Origin: Tabrizicola caldifontis
GTDB taxonomy: Bacteria > Pseudomonadota > Alphaproteobacteria > Rhodobacterales > Rhodobacteraceae
Direction of reading: 5' to 3'
Assembly: GCF_004762095.1 (NCBI RefSeq)
Contig: NZ_SIJH01000017.1
Location: 1 to 64,000 of the forward strand
DNA length: 64,000 nucleotides
A model generated the notes under the pieces. That model had not been told where the DNA came from. It saw only the letters and a list, made by a program, of their open reading frames with translations, and made no database searches. Both the position numbers and the translations under genes were made by a program. Shown here one piece after another: positions 16,108-24,763 of the stretch (position 1 is the stretch's first letter; each line of letters starts with the position of its first letter).

Positions 16108-18029
16108 TTGCGCTCCAGATACCGCCGCTTCGCCTCTTCCGTCCGACCGAACTCGCGCACCATCGCCTCGATGGCCACCTCGTCCGACTTGTCGGCATAG
16201 CGGAACTCGCTGTCGGCGTAGCGGTTGATCTCCTGGATCACCATGTCCACCGTGATCGGCGTCATCAGCCCTTTGATCATCGCCAGCTTCTCGTCATAGG
16301 GCTTGAAGAGGAACAGGTCCGGCTCCTCCATCCACTCGTCCGGCAGCTCGAAGTCCATCGCCCGGACCTTCACCGCATCGGTGATGTTCTTGATCGCCCG
16401 GCCCGTGAACCGCTCATCCGCCTGCTGGATCGCCTTCAGATAGGCCCCGATCTTCGCCAGCGTATCCAGCTTCCCGATCTCGGCCGACACCTTCTCCCAC
16501 ACCCTCATCAAGCCCTCTTCCTGCGGCTTCGAATGCCCCTCGAAGCTGGCGGCGACGGCCTTCCTGATCTCCTGCGCAGCGAACAACTGATGGTCCCCAA
16601 CGGGGATGGAATGGTTCTTCCCCAAGAGAAGCGAGAGGATGTCGATGTAATCCTCCTTCGTCTGCGGCCCGTCCACCAGGAACCGTGCCCCGGCCCTTTG
16701 CCGCAGGGCGTCGTCCACGTTCTCCGGGTAATTACTGAACATCCCGAAGGTGCAGTTCCCCCGCACCACCGTCCCTGCGCCCGCAAAGGCCTGCATGAAG
16801 ACCGCCGTCACCTCCTGTTGCCCCGCGCTGGACTGCCGGTCGCCCCGTTTGCCGGCCACCTGGTCGATGTCGTCGATGGTGCCGAAGCCGATGACCGAAG
16901 GGTCGAGGATCGCATCGATGAAGGCCTTGGCGTTCTGCCCCGACTTGCCCTGATAGCTGTCGATCTGGTCGATGGAGAAGTTCTGGTAGCGGAACGGATA
17001 GCCCGCCACCTTGCAGTAATCGTTCAGAAGTCCCGCCATCATCTGAATGAGGGTCGTCTTCCCCGTCCCCGGCCTGCCATCCCCCATGAAGGTGAAGATG
17101 AACCCGCCCAGTTCCGCAAACGGGTTCAGCCGACGCTCGAAGTCATAGGCCATCAGCATCTTGGCCAGCCGCATGGACTGATACTTCGCGATGTGGTTCC
17201 CAACCACCTCATGCGGCTGCTTGAAGGCCATGGCGATCATGCCGCCCTTCGCCGCCTTCGCCGGCTTGAACCCCGCGATGGTCAGCCCGTCCGCCTCGAC
17301 CTTCCACGAGGCCCCAGTAAACACCGACACCCGAGCCCCATTCTCCGCCCGGATCTGCACCTTCTTCATCAGCGCCTCGGCAAAGGCCGACACCACCGCC
17401 ACCAGCTTCGCGTCATCCGTCGCCAGCGCCCCGATGTCCTGATCCAGCTCCCACAGCGCGCCTTGCAAGGCGAGGGGAGCGTTATCGGTCAACACCTCCT
17501 CCACCTCGCCCAGCTCCACCGTCCCCGGCCCGACATGCGGCGCGATCAGATAGGCCAGCGCATTGGCGAAGGTGAACAGCACCACCAGCGCCTCGCCCTG
17601 CAACAATTCCCCGAACTCCGCCCGCCGGGCATCCGGCACCCGCCCCTCCAGGTTCGCCTTCTTCAGCTCCGCCAGACCAGACTGCGCCGAGAACGTCTCC
17701 CCCATCGCCAGCGCAATCGCCAGCGCCCGCCGCAGCGCGTTCAGCACCGCCGCCTGCACGGGCGAGACCAGCCCATCCCCCAGCCCCTCGATCCGCTCCG
17801 CCAGGCGCACCCCCCCGGGCCTGGCCGTCGTCCGCGCCGCCATTCCCGGCACGGTCGAGCGGAACGTGGGCCGCGTGCCAACCCCCGGAGACCGCTCCAC
17901 CTGAACCGCCTGAACCAAGGGCTTCGCCAGCCGCGGCGCATGATCGAAGCCGAAGACCATCCCCAAGGCCGCCTCATACTGCGCCCGGATCGTCGCTTCC
18001 TTCAGCTCCATCGTGTCGCGCGTGCTCAT
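16104..18029 (-). CDS. AAA+ ATPase of uncharacterised cluster
   Basis: The gene encodes 641 residues. Residues 1-300 are a helical N-terminal region without a domain I recognise. The AAA+ core follows: Walker A GDGRPGTGKTT (316-326), Walker B FGTIDDID (383-390), a sensor-1-like Asn in FSNYPENVDD, and Arg residues in ALRQRAGARF that could be arginine fingers. The C-terminal 190 residues are helical and charged. The ATG at 18029 has GGAGGAATT directly upstream, an ideal ribosome site; the frame is open further upstream but that part is repeat-derived. The neighbours are a 375-residue unknown and a coiled-coil protein upstream, and membrane proteins downstream. It is likely the motor of the complex these genes encode; the target is unknown. 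Confidence 0.85.
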   Translation of the reverse strand: MSTRDTMELKEATIRAQYEAALGMVFGFDHAPRLAKPLVQAVQVERSPGVGTRPTFRSTVPGMAARTTARPGGVRLAERIEGLGDGLVSPVQAAVLNALRRALAIALAMGETFSAQSGLAELKKANLEGRVPDARRAEFGELLQGEALVVLFTFANALAYLIAPHVGPGTVELGEVEEVLTDNAPLALQGALWELDQDIGALATDDAKLVAVVSAFAEALMKKVQIRAENGARVSVFTGASWKVEADGLTIAGFKPAKAAKGGMIAMAFKQPHEVVGNHIAKYQSMRLAKMLMAYDFERRLNPFAELGGFIFTFMGDGRPGTGKTTLIQMMAGLLNDYCKVAGYPFRYQNFSIDQIDSYQGKSGQNAKAFIDAILDPSVIGFGTIDDIDQVAGKRGDRQSSAGQQEVTAVFMQAFAGAGTVVRGNCTFGMFSNYPENVDDALRQRAGARFLVDGPQTKEDYIDILSLLLGKNHSIPVGDHQLFAAQEIRKAVAASFEGHSKPQEEGLMRVWEKVSAEIGKLDTLAKIGAYLKAIQQADERFTGRAIKNITDAVKVRAMDFELPDEWMEEPDLFLFKPYDEKLAMIKGLMTPITVDMVIQEINRYADSEFRYADKSDEVAIEAMVREFGRTEEAKRRYLERK

Positions 18030-18074
18030 CAATTCCTCCACCGAGAACCCTCGCCCCACCGTTCGCCTCCGGCG

Positions 18075-18130
18075 GGAGTATTTGGAAAAAGAGCAAGACC
18101 GGCCGGATTTGCCCTTTTCAGAAATACTCC
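18075..18130. repeat. 56-bp imperfect inverted repeat (GGAGTATTT...AAATACTCC)
   Basis: The arms GGAGTATTTGGAAAAAG and CTTTTCAGAAATACTCC flank a GCAAG-ACCGGCCGG-ATTTGC centre. It is preceded by the CGCCTCCGGCGG motif. The element fills the 136-base gap between the 375-residue gene and the AAA+ gene. The right arm with its CGGGG continuation resembles the element at 7058-7100. It may be a mobile palindromic unit or an mRNA processing or attenuation site. Confidence 0.6.
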
Positions 18131-18165
18131 GGGGTCCGGGGCAGCGCCCCGGGAGCCGCCCCAGG

Positions 18166-19293
18166 TCACAACGTCGGAATGAGCCGCCCCCCGGCACCCA
18201 CGACGAACTTTCTGTAGCCGCGCAGCCCCGCCGGGTTCTGCTCGACCAGCACCTGATAGGGCCGTTCCGGCAGGATGATCATCCGGTCCTGCCGCGTGGC
18301 CCCGATCTCCGCCCCGGCGATCGGGTCAAGCCTGTAGACCTGCCGCAGCGACGAGGAAAACCACCCGTCCTTCACCGCCTCCTCGCGGTCGCTGACCAGA
18401 TCCTCCACCGTCCAGACCAGCGCCCAGTCCTCGCCCTCCGGCGCCTTCGCCCCTTGCAGGACCATCGAGATCGGGCCGGATTGCAGAGTGAAACTGGCCG
18501 AATACATCGGCCCCAGGATGATCCGCCGCAGCCGTTTCGGGTGCAGGTCGTCGAAATCCTTGTCGAAGCCCGTGGCAATCGTCAAAAGCTTCAGCCCGCC
18601 CACCGACTGCGCCATCAGCGCCGCCTGCGCCTGCGGCCAACGGTAGGCATCGGTCGGCAGGGGCTTGCGGCCGGAATCCTCGAGATCCATCAGATAGACC
18701 ACCGGCAGGTTGGCCTGAGTATCCCAGACCGCCCAGTGCACCAGAAAGTGCCGCCGCTCGCCAAGATCCCGGACCCACTGCGCATCCGGGTCGTTCCGCG
18801 CCCAGAAGATGCCGCCCGCCAGCAGCGCCTCGTAGTAATACCGTTGCGACAGCGCGAATTGCAGCGCCGTGGGGATGGTCAAATCCCCCACGATCTGCCG
18901 GATCATCCGGTCCTTCAGCTCGGCCTCCGAAGGCATGCCCGCCAGATGCTTAGCGGCCTGTTGGGCATCGACCGCCATGATCATCAGTTCCTGCGCCACC
19001 GGAAAGCCGCTCTCATGCCGGTCGATGGTGAGCCTGGGGGCGCCCTCGCCCCGCCCTGTCATCAGGTACTTGTTCGACAGCGCCCGGAAAGTCCCCGCCA
19101 CCGCCATGAGATACCGCCCAAGCACCCGCGCCTCGGTCCGCGTCAGCTTCCCCTCATTCTCCAACTCCGCCGCCACCCGGCCCAGATGCCCCGAGATCGT
19201 GCCGAACTTGGCGAAATAGCGCCGCGCTGTAAGCGTGTCGTACAGCTCGTGATGGTCCGAGGTAAGGACGTCCTTGACGGTGGGGTCAGGCAT
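18166..19293 (-). CDS. Conserved hypothetical protein of the AAA+ cluster
   Basis: This 375-residue protein has no signal peptide or membrane segment. It starts MPDPTVKDVLTSDHHELYDTL, is helical through about residue 180, and has a beta-rich C-terminal half (LPVVYLMDLEDSG, RRIILGPMYSASFTLQSGPI, DRMIILPERPYQVLVEQNP). I recognise no known domain. The start at 19293 lacks a clear ribosome site but is the first conserved-looking Met. It sits between the coiled-coil gene (160-base gap containing a palindromic repeat) and the AAA+ gene (136-base gap containing an inverted repeat). It is probably a cytosolic partner of the ATPase. Confidence 0.7.
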   Translation of the reverse strand: MPDPTVKDVLTSDHHELYDTLTARRYFAKFGTISGHLGRVAAELENEGKLTRTEARVLGRYLMAVAGTFRALSNKYLMTGRGEGAPRLTIDRHESGFPVAQELMIMAVDAQQAAKHLAGMPSEAELKDRMIRQIVGDLTIPTALQFALSQRYYYEALLAGGIFWARNDPDAQWVRDLGERRHFLVHWAVWDTQANLPVVYLMDLEDSGRKPLPTDAYRWPQAQAALMAQSVGGLKLLTIATGFDKDFDDLHPKRLRRIILGPMYSASFTLQSGPISMVLQGAKAPEGEDWALVWTVEDLVSDREEAVKDGWFSSSLRQVYRLDPIAGAEIGATRQDRMIILPERPYQVLVEQNPAGLRGYRKFVVGAGGRLIPTL

Positions 19294-19333
19294 GAGCGGA
19301 CCCGTCGCCTGGCGCCAAGGTGCAGCCAGTGCA

Positions 19334-19360
19334 ACCCCTCCCCCCCGTGGGGGAGGGAGG
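19334..19360. repeat. GC-rich palindromic repeat, copy D
   Basis: ACCCCTCCCCCCCGTGGGG followed by GAGGGAGG, in the gap between the coiled-coil gene and the 375-residue gene. It is the same family as copies A-C. Confidence 0.7.
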
Positions 19361-19453
19361 CGCAGCGTGCAGGCCGGAGTTCTGATGCTCGACCGGCGAC
19401 CAGGCGGTCATGGCAGGACGGACAGGAACGGGCAGGACCATGATGCCGCGCCC

Positions 19454-20524
19454 CTACTCTCCATACGCGTTCTTGTCGTGTTTCTCGACAATCGCCGCGA
19501 ACCTGCGCGCAAAGCGTTCATCCGCCTTCGCCTTCTGCTCCAGGATCTGCCGCGCGAACACCATGTGCCCCTCATGCGCTTCCAGCATGTCGGCCATCTT
19601 GTCGTTCGTCGCCGCCCCGATCGCCGCCATCGCGGTCTGGGCCTCCTGGTCGGTCTTCACCCCGATCTCGTTGATCCGGTGCGCCACGTCCTGCTGCTGC
19701 GCCGTCTTCAAGCTGGAGGTCAGCGCATCATACAGCACCACCCGCTGCTTCGTATCCGTCTGCAGCTTGTTGATCAGCACCAGCTGCGTCGCCGCCTGGT
19801 TCTGCAAGCTGTCAACCCAGGTCTTGCCCTTCTCGATATACCGCTCCAGCGTCTGCGACTTCGCCAGCTTCACCTGCTCGTCCTGCACCAGAGCGTTGTA
19901 TTTCGCGTTCAGCGTCGCCAGCTCCGTCTCCAGCTTCGTCCGTGCCGCCGCGTCCTGTTCGACGGCAATCCGGTTCTCCAGCTCGATGATCTTCGGATCC
20001 ATCGCCGCGATCTCGGCCCGCACCGCCTCCAGGGCCGCCACGGTTTCCTCGCGATCACTCAGCGTCGAGGCCAGATTCGCCTCTACCCGCGCCTTCTGGG
20101 TGTTCAGCAGGTCCAACTGGCCCTGCAACAGCTTCACGATCACGTCCGACTTGGAGATCAGATCCTGCAACTTGTCATCGATCGTTGCCGCCCGCATCCG
20201 CTCCTGCCGCATCGATTCCGCCTTGGCCGGGGCGAAGATGCCGATAAAGCTCTCAAGCCCGGTTTTCGACCGCATCTCGCTGAATTCCCTGGAAAATCCG
20301 GCAGTCACGTCGTCCAGCCCCATAATCAGCTCGGCGATGTTGGCGTTCATCAATTCGGTGTGCTTGTGCACGTCTTCCAGCGTTGCATTCTCCACGTCCA
20401 GGCTGATTCCCTGGTCCAGCTTCGACCGGGCCGCCTCAATCCGGCTGGTTATGGCAGAGATCTTCGCCTGCGCTTCGGCAACCTGCGCTTGGCTTTCCCT
20501 GATCTGCGTCTCGAAATCGGCCAT
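19454..20524 (-). CDS. Coiled-coil protein, first gene of the AAA+ cluster
   Basis: This 356-residue protein is almost entirely predicted coiled coil, with heptad-like stretches over residues 1-40, 120-215 and 260-340 (ESQAQVAEAQAKISAITSRI; KIIELENRIAVEQDAAARTK). It has no signal peptide or membrane segment. I chose the ATG at 20524 because GGAGGATTCC precedes it; an ATG at 20554 would add ten residues with no ribosome site. The long coiled coil recalls PspA and TelA proteins in style, but I see no specific signature of either. It probably heads the operon: the region upstream is AT-rich for this genome and carries direct repeats. Confidence 0.75.
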   Translation of the reverse strand: MADFETQIRESQAQVAEAQAKISAITSRIEAARSKLDQGISLDVENATLEDVHKHTELMNANIAELIMGLDDVTAGFSREFSEMRSKTGLESFIGIFAPAKAESMRQERMRAATIDDKLQDLISKSDVIVKLLQGQLDLLNTQKARVEANLASTLSDREETVAALEAVRAEIAAMDPKIIELENRIAVEQDAAARTKLETELATLNAKYNALVQDEQVKLAKSQTLERYIEKGKTWVDSLQNQAATQLVLINKLQTDTKQRVVLYDALTSSLKTAQQQDVAHRINEIGVKTDQEAQTAMAAIGAATNDKMADMLEAHEGHMVFARQILEQKAKADERFARRFAAIVEKHDKNAYGE

Positions 20525-20586
20525 GGAATCCTCCGCCAATGGTGTCGGCATCACATAGTAATGTTACGGCAAATTACATCATGCCT

Positions 20587-20605
20587 CTGCGCATTTCCTG
20601 CGCAT
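20587..20605 (-). promoter_or_regulatory. Direct repeats CTGCGCAT x2 upstream of the AAA+ cluster
   Basis: Two exact CTGCGCAT copies (20587-20594 and 20598-20605) start 11 bases apart, about one helical turn. They lie 63 bases upstream of the coiled-coil gene start. The intervening sequence is AT-rich for this genome and holds GTAAT...ATTAC half-sites (20564-20583 region). This looks like an operator and promoter area, but no regulator is identified. Confidence 0.35.
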
Positions 20606-20688
20606 CATAACGCCACAAGTCTTGCAGCAACTGCGAACGCACGCCAAGAGGGGAAAGCCCGGCGCAGTTGCAGTGTCGGCGCGTGCGC

Positions 20689-21630
20689 TCAGCCCCTTGG
20701 TGCCGCGGCCCGGCGCAGGCGATCATTGATTGCGCGGCCAAGGCCGGTTTCAGGTATCGGGGCAAAGGCGATACGCCCGCCGGGGCCGGCAAGCCGGTCG
20801 GCCTCGCGCAGGGCATGAAACAGCCGCGCTGCCGCCTGCACCAGATCGCCGGTCTCGGACAGGGTGAGCTGGCCCCTGACCGGGCCGAAGCCGACCAGAA
20901 CCTCACCCGGCTGTGCTTCGGTCGCGTTCAGCCGCAGCGCCGCATCGGGGGCATAGTGCGATGCAAGCTGGCCCGGCGACATCGGCTTGCCCGCATCGCC
21001 GCCGATGGCAACAGGGACGCCCAATGCTGCCTCCAGGGCCTCGACCGGCAGGCCGCCAGGGCGAAGAAGGACAGGGTCGGGGTCGGGCAGAAGGATCGTC
21101 GATTCCAGCCCAACGGCGCAGGGGCCGCCGTCCAGCACGGCAGCGATGCGGCCAGACAGCCCGTTAAGCACATGATCGGCCCTTGTGGGCGAAACGCGGC
21201 CCGAAGGGTTGGCCGAAGGTGCCGCGACCGGCCCGCCAAAGGCGCGCAACAGGCGCTGCGCCAGCGGATGGGCCGGCACCCGCACCGCCACGGTCGGAAG
21301 GCCCGCAGAGACCAGTGGCGAAACCGCACCGTGGCGCAGAGGCAGGACCAGCGTCAGGGGCCCCGGCCAGAAGGCCCTGGCCAGATCGCGCGCCCGTGCG
21401 CTGATCTCGGCCACGCGTTCCACCGCGGCAAGATCGGGCAGATGCACGATCAGCGGGTTGAAGCTGGGGCGCCCCTTTGCCTCGAAGATCCGAGCCACGG
21501 CCAGGTCGGAACGCGCATCGCCGCCCAGACCATAGACCGTCTCGGTCGGGAAGGCGACAAGCTCTCCGGCTGCCAGCAGGCTTGCCGCCCGGGCGATTCC
21601 GGCATCGTCGGGGGCGAGGATCTCGGTCAT
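20689..21630 (-). CDS. tsaC: L-threonylcarbamoyladenylate synthase (Sua5/YrdC)
   Basis: The enzyme makes threonylcarbamoyl-AMP from threonine, bicarbonate and ATP, the first step of t6A37 modification of ANN-decoding tRNAs. The 313-residue protein has the YrdC domain at residues 8-200: FPTETVYGLGGDARS, KGRPSFNPLIVHL, FWPGPLTLVL, the SANPSGRVSPT motif and STILLPDPDPVLLRPG. A C-terminal Sua5 domain follows, linked by SPGQLASHYAPDAALRL, so this is the long Sua5 form rather than short TsaC. The ATG at 21630 is divergent from the acyl-CoA dehydrogenase gene, 112 bases away. Confidence 0.93.
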   Translation of the reverse strand: MTEILAPDDAGIARAASLLAAGELVAFPTETVYGLGGDARSDLAVARIFEAKGRPSFNPLIVHLPDLAAVERVAEISARARDLARAFWPGPLTLVLPLRHGAVSPLVSAGLPTVAVRVPAHPLAQRLLRAFGGPVAAPSANPSGRVSPTRADHVLNGLSGRIAAVLDGGPCAVGLESTILLPDPDPVLLRPGGLPVEALEAALGVPVAIGGDAGKPMSPGQLASHYAPDAALRLNATEAQPGEVLVGFGPVRGQLTLSETGDLVQAAARLFHALREADRLAGPGGRIAFAPIPETGLGRAINDRLRRAAAPRG

Positions 21631-21742
21631 GGTTCTGACGCAGCGTCCGGCTTGAAGGGCGAAGGGAATGGCTTAGCGTGCGGCCCTGGGCCGTCCATAA
21701 GCCAGCCCCTCTGCCTTGCCAAGCCGTCCGACGGAGGATCAC

Positions 21743-23446
21743 ATGCCCTATCGCGCCCCGGTCAGGGACATCCGCTTCATCCTGGACCACGTCGTGGGCT
21801 TTTCCCGGGTCGCCGCCACCGCGCGCTTTGCCGAGGCAACGCCGGACATGGTGCAGGCAATCCTGACCGAGGCCGGGCGGATTGCCACGGATGTTCTCGC
21901 CCCGCTGAACCGGGCCGGAGACCTGCATCCCGCGCGGCTGGAAAACGGGGCGGTTGTCTCAACGCCCGGCTTCGCCGAGGGGTATCGGGCCCTGGCGGAA
22001 GGCAGCTGGGTCGGTATGGCGGCCAGCCCCCACTTTGGCGGGATGGGGCTGCCGATCGCGCTGGCGACGGCGGTGGACGACATGATGTCGGGCGCCTGCC
22101 TTGCGCTGCATCTGAAGCCCGTGCTGTCCAAGGGCCAGATCGAGGCGCTGGAACATCATGCAAGCGACGAACTGAAGGCGCTTTATCTGCCGAAGCTGAT
22201 CTCGGGCGAATGGTCGGGCACGATGAACCTGACGGAACCGCAGGCAGGCACCGATGTGGGCGCCTTGCGGACAAGGGCGGAACCTCTGGGCGACGGAACC
22301 TATGCGATCAGCGGGCAGAAGATCTACATCACCTGGGGCGACAGCGATCTGGTGTCGAACGTCTGCCATCTGGTGCTGGCCCGCCTGCCGGATGCGACAG
22401 AAGGAACGAAGGGCATCAGCCTGTTCATGGTGCCGAAATTCCTTCCCGACGCCGCCGGCAATCCCGGCCCGCGCAATGCTCTGCGCGTGGTCAGCCTGGA
22501 ACACAAGCTGGGAATCCATGGCAGTCCGACCTGCGTGATGCAGTATGACCGTGCCAGGGGCTGGCTGGTGGGTGGTCCGCACAGGGGCATGGCGGCAATG
22601 TTTACCATGATGAACAACGCCCGCCTGTCGGTCGCAGTGCAGGGCGTCGGGCTGGCCGAGGCGGCCTTGCAGCAGGCGCTTGCCCATGCGACCGACCGGC
22701 ATCAGGGGGCAACGCCCCTGGCAAAGGACGGGCCGATCCTGGACCACGCCGACGTGCGCCGGATGCTGGCCACGATGCGGGCAAAGGTCTTTGCCGCACG
22801 CGCGATCGCGCTGGCCTGCGCCGTCGCCATCGACATGGCCACCGCCACGGGCGAGGCGCACTGGCAGGCGCGCGCGGCGCTGCTTACGCCCGTCGCCAAG
22901 GCGTTCGGCACCGATATCGGCTGCGAGGTCGCCTCGCTGGGTATTCAGGTTCACGGCGGCATGGGCTATGTCGAGGCAACCGGCGCGGCGCAGTTCCTGC
23001 GCGATGCGCGGATCACCCCGATCTACGAGGGGACGAACGGCATCCAGGCGATGGACCTTGTGGGGCGCAAGCTGGCCGATGGCGGCGATGCCGCCTTCCG
23101 GCTGATCGACGAGGTGCAGCAAAGAGCCGAGGTCGCGCGGAACACGCTGCCCGATCTGGCGGGCGAGGTCCGGCAAGCGGCGGATGCGCTCCGCTGGGCA
23201 ACCGGGGCGCTGGTCCAGCAGGCTTCGAACGACCGTTTCGCCGGAGCGGTACCCTATCTGCACGGCTTTGCCCTGGTACTGGGGGCGGATGCGCATCTTG
23301 CAGCGACGCTGGCCGACCCTGCCCGCGAACCGCTGGCGCGTTTCTTCATCCGTCGTCTCCTGCCCGAGCATCTGGCGCTTCTGGCGCAGACACGCGAAGG
23401 TGCGGCGGGGCTTTATGCCCTCAGCGCCAAGGATCTGGCCGCGTGA
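21743..23446 (+). CDS. Acyl-CoA dehydrogenase (long form, DmdC-like)
   Basis: This 567-residue flavoprotein is longer than classical acyl-CoA dehydrogenases. It has an extra N-terminal helix region (MPYRAPVRDIRFILDHVVG) and a C-terminal extension, like the DmdC (3-methylmercaptopropionyl-CoA dehydrogenase) group and related long acyl-CoA dehydrogenases. FAD-domain motifs are GTMNLTEPQAGTDVGAL and IHGSPTCVMQYD; Glu429 in PIYEGTNGIQAMDL is the expected catalytic base. The start at 21743 follows GGAGGATCAC. The next gene overlaps its stop by four bases. DmdC is one possibility and would suit a marine-type relative with AcuI, but general fatty acyl-CoA oxidation fits equally. Confidence 0.85.
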   Translation: MPYRAPVRDIRFILDHVVGFSRVAATARFAEATPDMVQAILTEAGRIATDVLAPLNRAGDLHPARLENGAVVSTPGFAEGYRALAEGSWVGMAASPHFGGMGLPIALATAVDDMMSGACLALHLKPVLSKGQIEALEHHASDELKALYLPKLISGEWSGTMNLTEPQAGTDVGALRTRAEPLGDGTYAISGQKIYITWGDSDLVSNVCHLVLARLPDATEGTKGISLFMVPKFLPDAAGNPGPRNALRVVSLEHKLGIHGSPTCVMQYDRARGWLVGGPHRGMAAMFTMMNNARLSVAVQGVGLAEAALQQALAHATDRHQGATPLAKDGPILDHADVRRMLATMRAKVFAARAIALACAVAIDMATATGEAHWQARAALLTPVAKAFGTDIGCEVASLGIQVHGGMGYVEATGAAQFLRDARITPIYEGTNGIQAMDLVGRKLADGGDAAFRLIDEVQQRAEVARNTLPDLAGEVRQAADALRWATGALVQQASNDRFAGAVPYLHGFALVLGADAHLAATLADPAREPLARFFIRRLLPEHLALLAQTREGAAGLYALSAKDLAA

Positions 23447-24471
23447 CCGACTCCATCCTTCATCCCTTCGACGCCCCGCCCCGCGAAGGCGAGGCCATCG
23501 AGGTAGCGCCGGGAATCCTGTGGCTGCGCCTGCCGCTGCCGATGGCGCTGGACCATGTGAACATCCATGCGCTGGATGACGGCGAGGGTTGGACGATCAT
23601 CGACGCCGGCCTGTCCTCCAAACGGTCGAAGGCGATCTGGCAGCGGATCCTGGCAGGCCCCCTGGCCGGCAAGCCCGTGACCAGGCTGATCCTTACCCAT
23701 CACCACCCGGATCATGTGGGCCTTGCCGGCTGGTTCCAGTCCCGGGGGGCCGAGCTCTGGGCCAGCCGCACGGCTTGGCTCTACGCACGGATGCTGACCC
23801 TTGACGTGCAGGACCGGCCTTCGCCTGAGGCGCTGACCTTCTACCGCCGAGCCGGGCTGTCAGAGACAGAGCTTGCGAAACGGGCCGGGGAAAGACCCTT
23901 CAACTTTGCCGATGTCGTCGATCCGATGCCATTGGGCTTCATGCGGCTGACCGAGGGGCAGCGGCTGCGCGCGGGCGGGCGCGACTGGACGGTGCGCATT
24001 GGCCAGGGCCATGCACCAGACCATGCGACGCTGTGGTCCGACGACGGCATCGTGCTGGGCGGCGATCAGCTTCTGCCCGGAATCTCGGCCAACATCGGGG
24101 TCTATCCGACCGAACCCGAGGCCGACCCGTTGACCGAATGGCTGGCAAGCTGCCGCGCCTTTCAGGCCCATGCGTCCGACGACCAGCTGGTCCTGCCGGG
24201 CCACAAGCTGCCCTTCACGGGCCTGCCCTTCCGCCTGACGCAGATGATAGGGAACCATGAAAGCGCGCTCGCGCGTCTGCTAGACCACCTTGCCACCCCG
24301 CGCACCGCGACCGACTGCTTCCTGCCGCTTTTCCGGCGCGAGATCGGAGCGGCAGAGTTCTCGCTGGCTTTGGTGGAATCGGTCGCGCACCTGAACTGCC
24401 TGATGCGGCGCGGTCTGGTCACCCGGTGCCTGACCGCAACCGGCGCCTGGGCTTGGGAACGCGTGGCCTGA
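23443..24471 (+). CDS. MBL-fold metallo-hydrolase
   Basis: This 342-residue protein carries the metallo-beta-lactamase signature H86-H87-H88-P-D90-H91 (LTHHHPDHVG), further metal ligands in GHAPDHATLW and GGDQLLPGIS, and LPGHKLPFTG. It starts at GTG 23443 inside the acyl-CoA dehydrogenase stop (GTGA overlap), so the two are coupled. In such pairs the hydrolase may act on a thioester or lactone from the same catabolic route. The C-terminal 100 residues form a helical domain often seen in the glyoxalase II-like and LACTB2-like group. The exact substrate is unknown. Confidence 0.85.
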   Translation: MTDSILHPFDAPPREGEAIEVAPGILWLRLPLPMALDHVNIHALDDGEGWTIIDAGLSSKRSKAIWQRILAGPLAGKPVTRLILTHHHPDHVGLAGWFQSRGAELWASRTAWLYARMLTLDVQDRPSPEALTFYRRAGLSETELAKRAGERPFNFADVVDPMPLGFMRLTEGQRLRAGGRDWTVRIGQGHAPDHATLWSDDGIVLGGDQLLPGISANIGVYPTEPEADPLTEWLASCRAFQAHASDDQLVLPGHKLPFTGLPFRLTQMIGNHESALARLLDHLATPRTATDCFLPLFRREIGAAEFSLALVESVAHLNCLMRRGLVTRCLTATGAWAWERVA

Positions 24472-24591
24472 TGCAAGCGGCGGCACGGCTGCAATGCCCA
24501 GGCCTGGGCTGGGGCGACTGCGCCCCCGTGACAGCCGGGGGTGAATCGGCTATGGGCATGGAAACGACCAATGAAAAGGGGAACGGGAACC

Positions 24592-24741
24592 ATGGCCGAC
24601 CAGCACCACGCCGAACACAAGCACGGCTCGATGGACATCCGCGAACAGGAAAAGACCTTCGCGGGCTTCATCCGCATGTCGGTCTGGGTGGCTGGCATCG
24701 CGCTGGCCATCCTCGTCTTCCTTGCGCTGGCGAACTCCTGA
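24592..24741 (+). CDS. aa3-type cytochrome c oxidase subunit IV
   Basis: This 49-residue protein is [16 protein letters not shown] followed by [19 protein letters not shown] and one transmembrane helix (about residues 27-47). This is the small single-helix subunit IV found with aa3 oxidases of Rhodobacter and Paracoccus. The His-rich soluble N-terminus and the REQEKTFxGF stretch are characteristic. The ATG at 24592 is preceded by AAAGGGGAACGGGAACC; an upstream in-frame GTG at 24541 would add unconserved residues. It is away from the other oxidase genes, as is usual for this subunit. Confidence 0.88.
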   Translation: MADQHHAEHKHGSMDIREQEKTFAGFIRMSVWVAGIALAILVFLALANS

Positions 24742-24763
24742 TCCCGCGATCATCGGAATGCCG

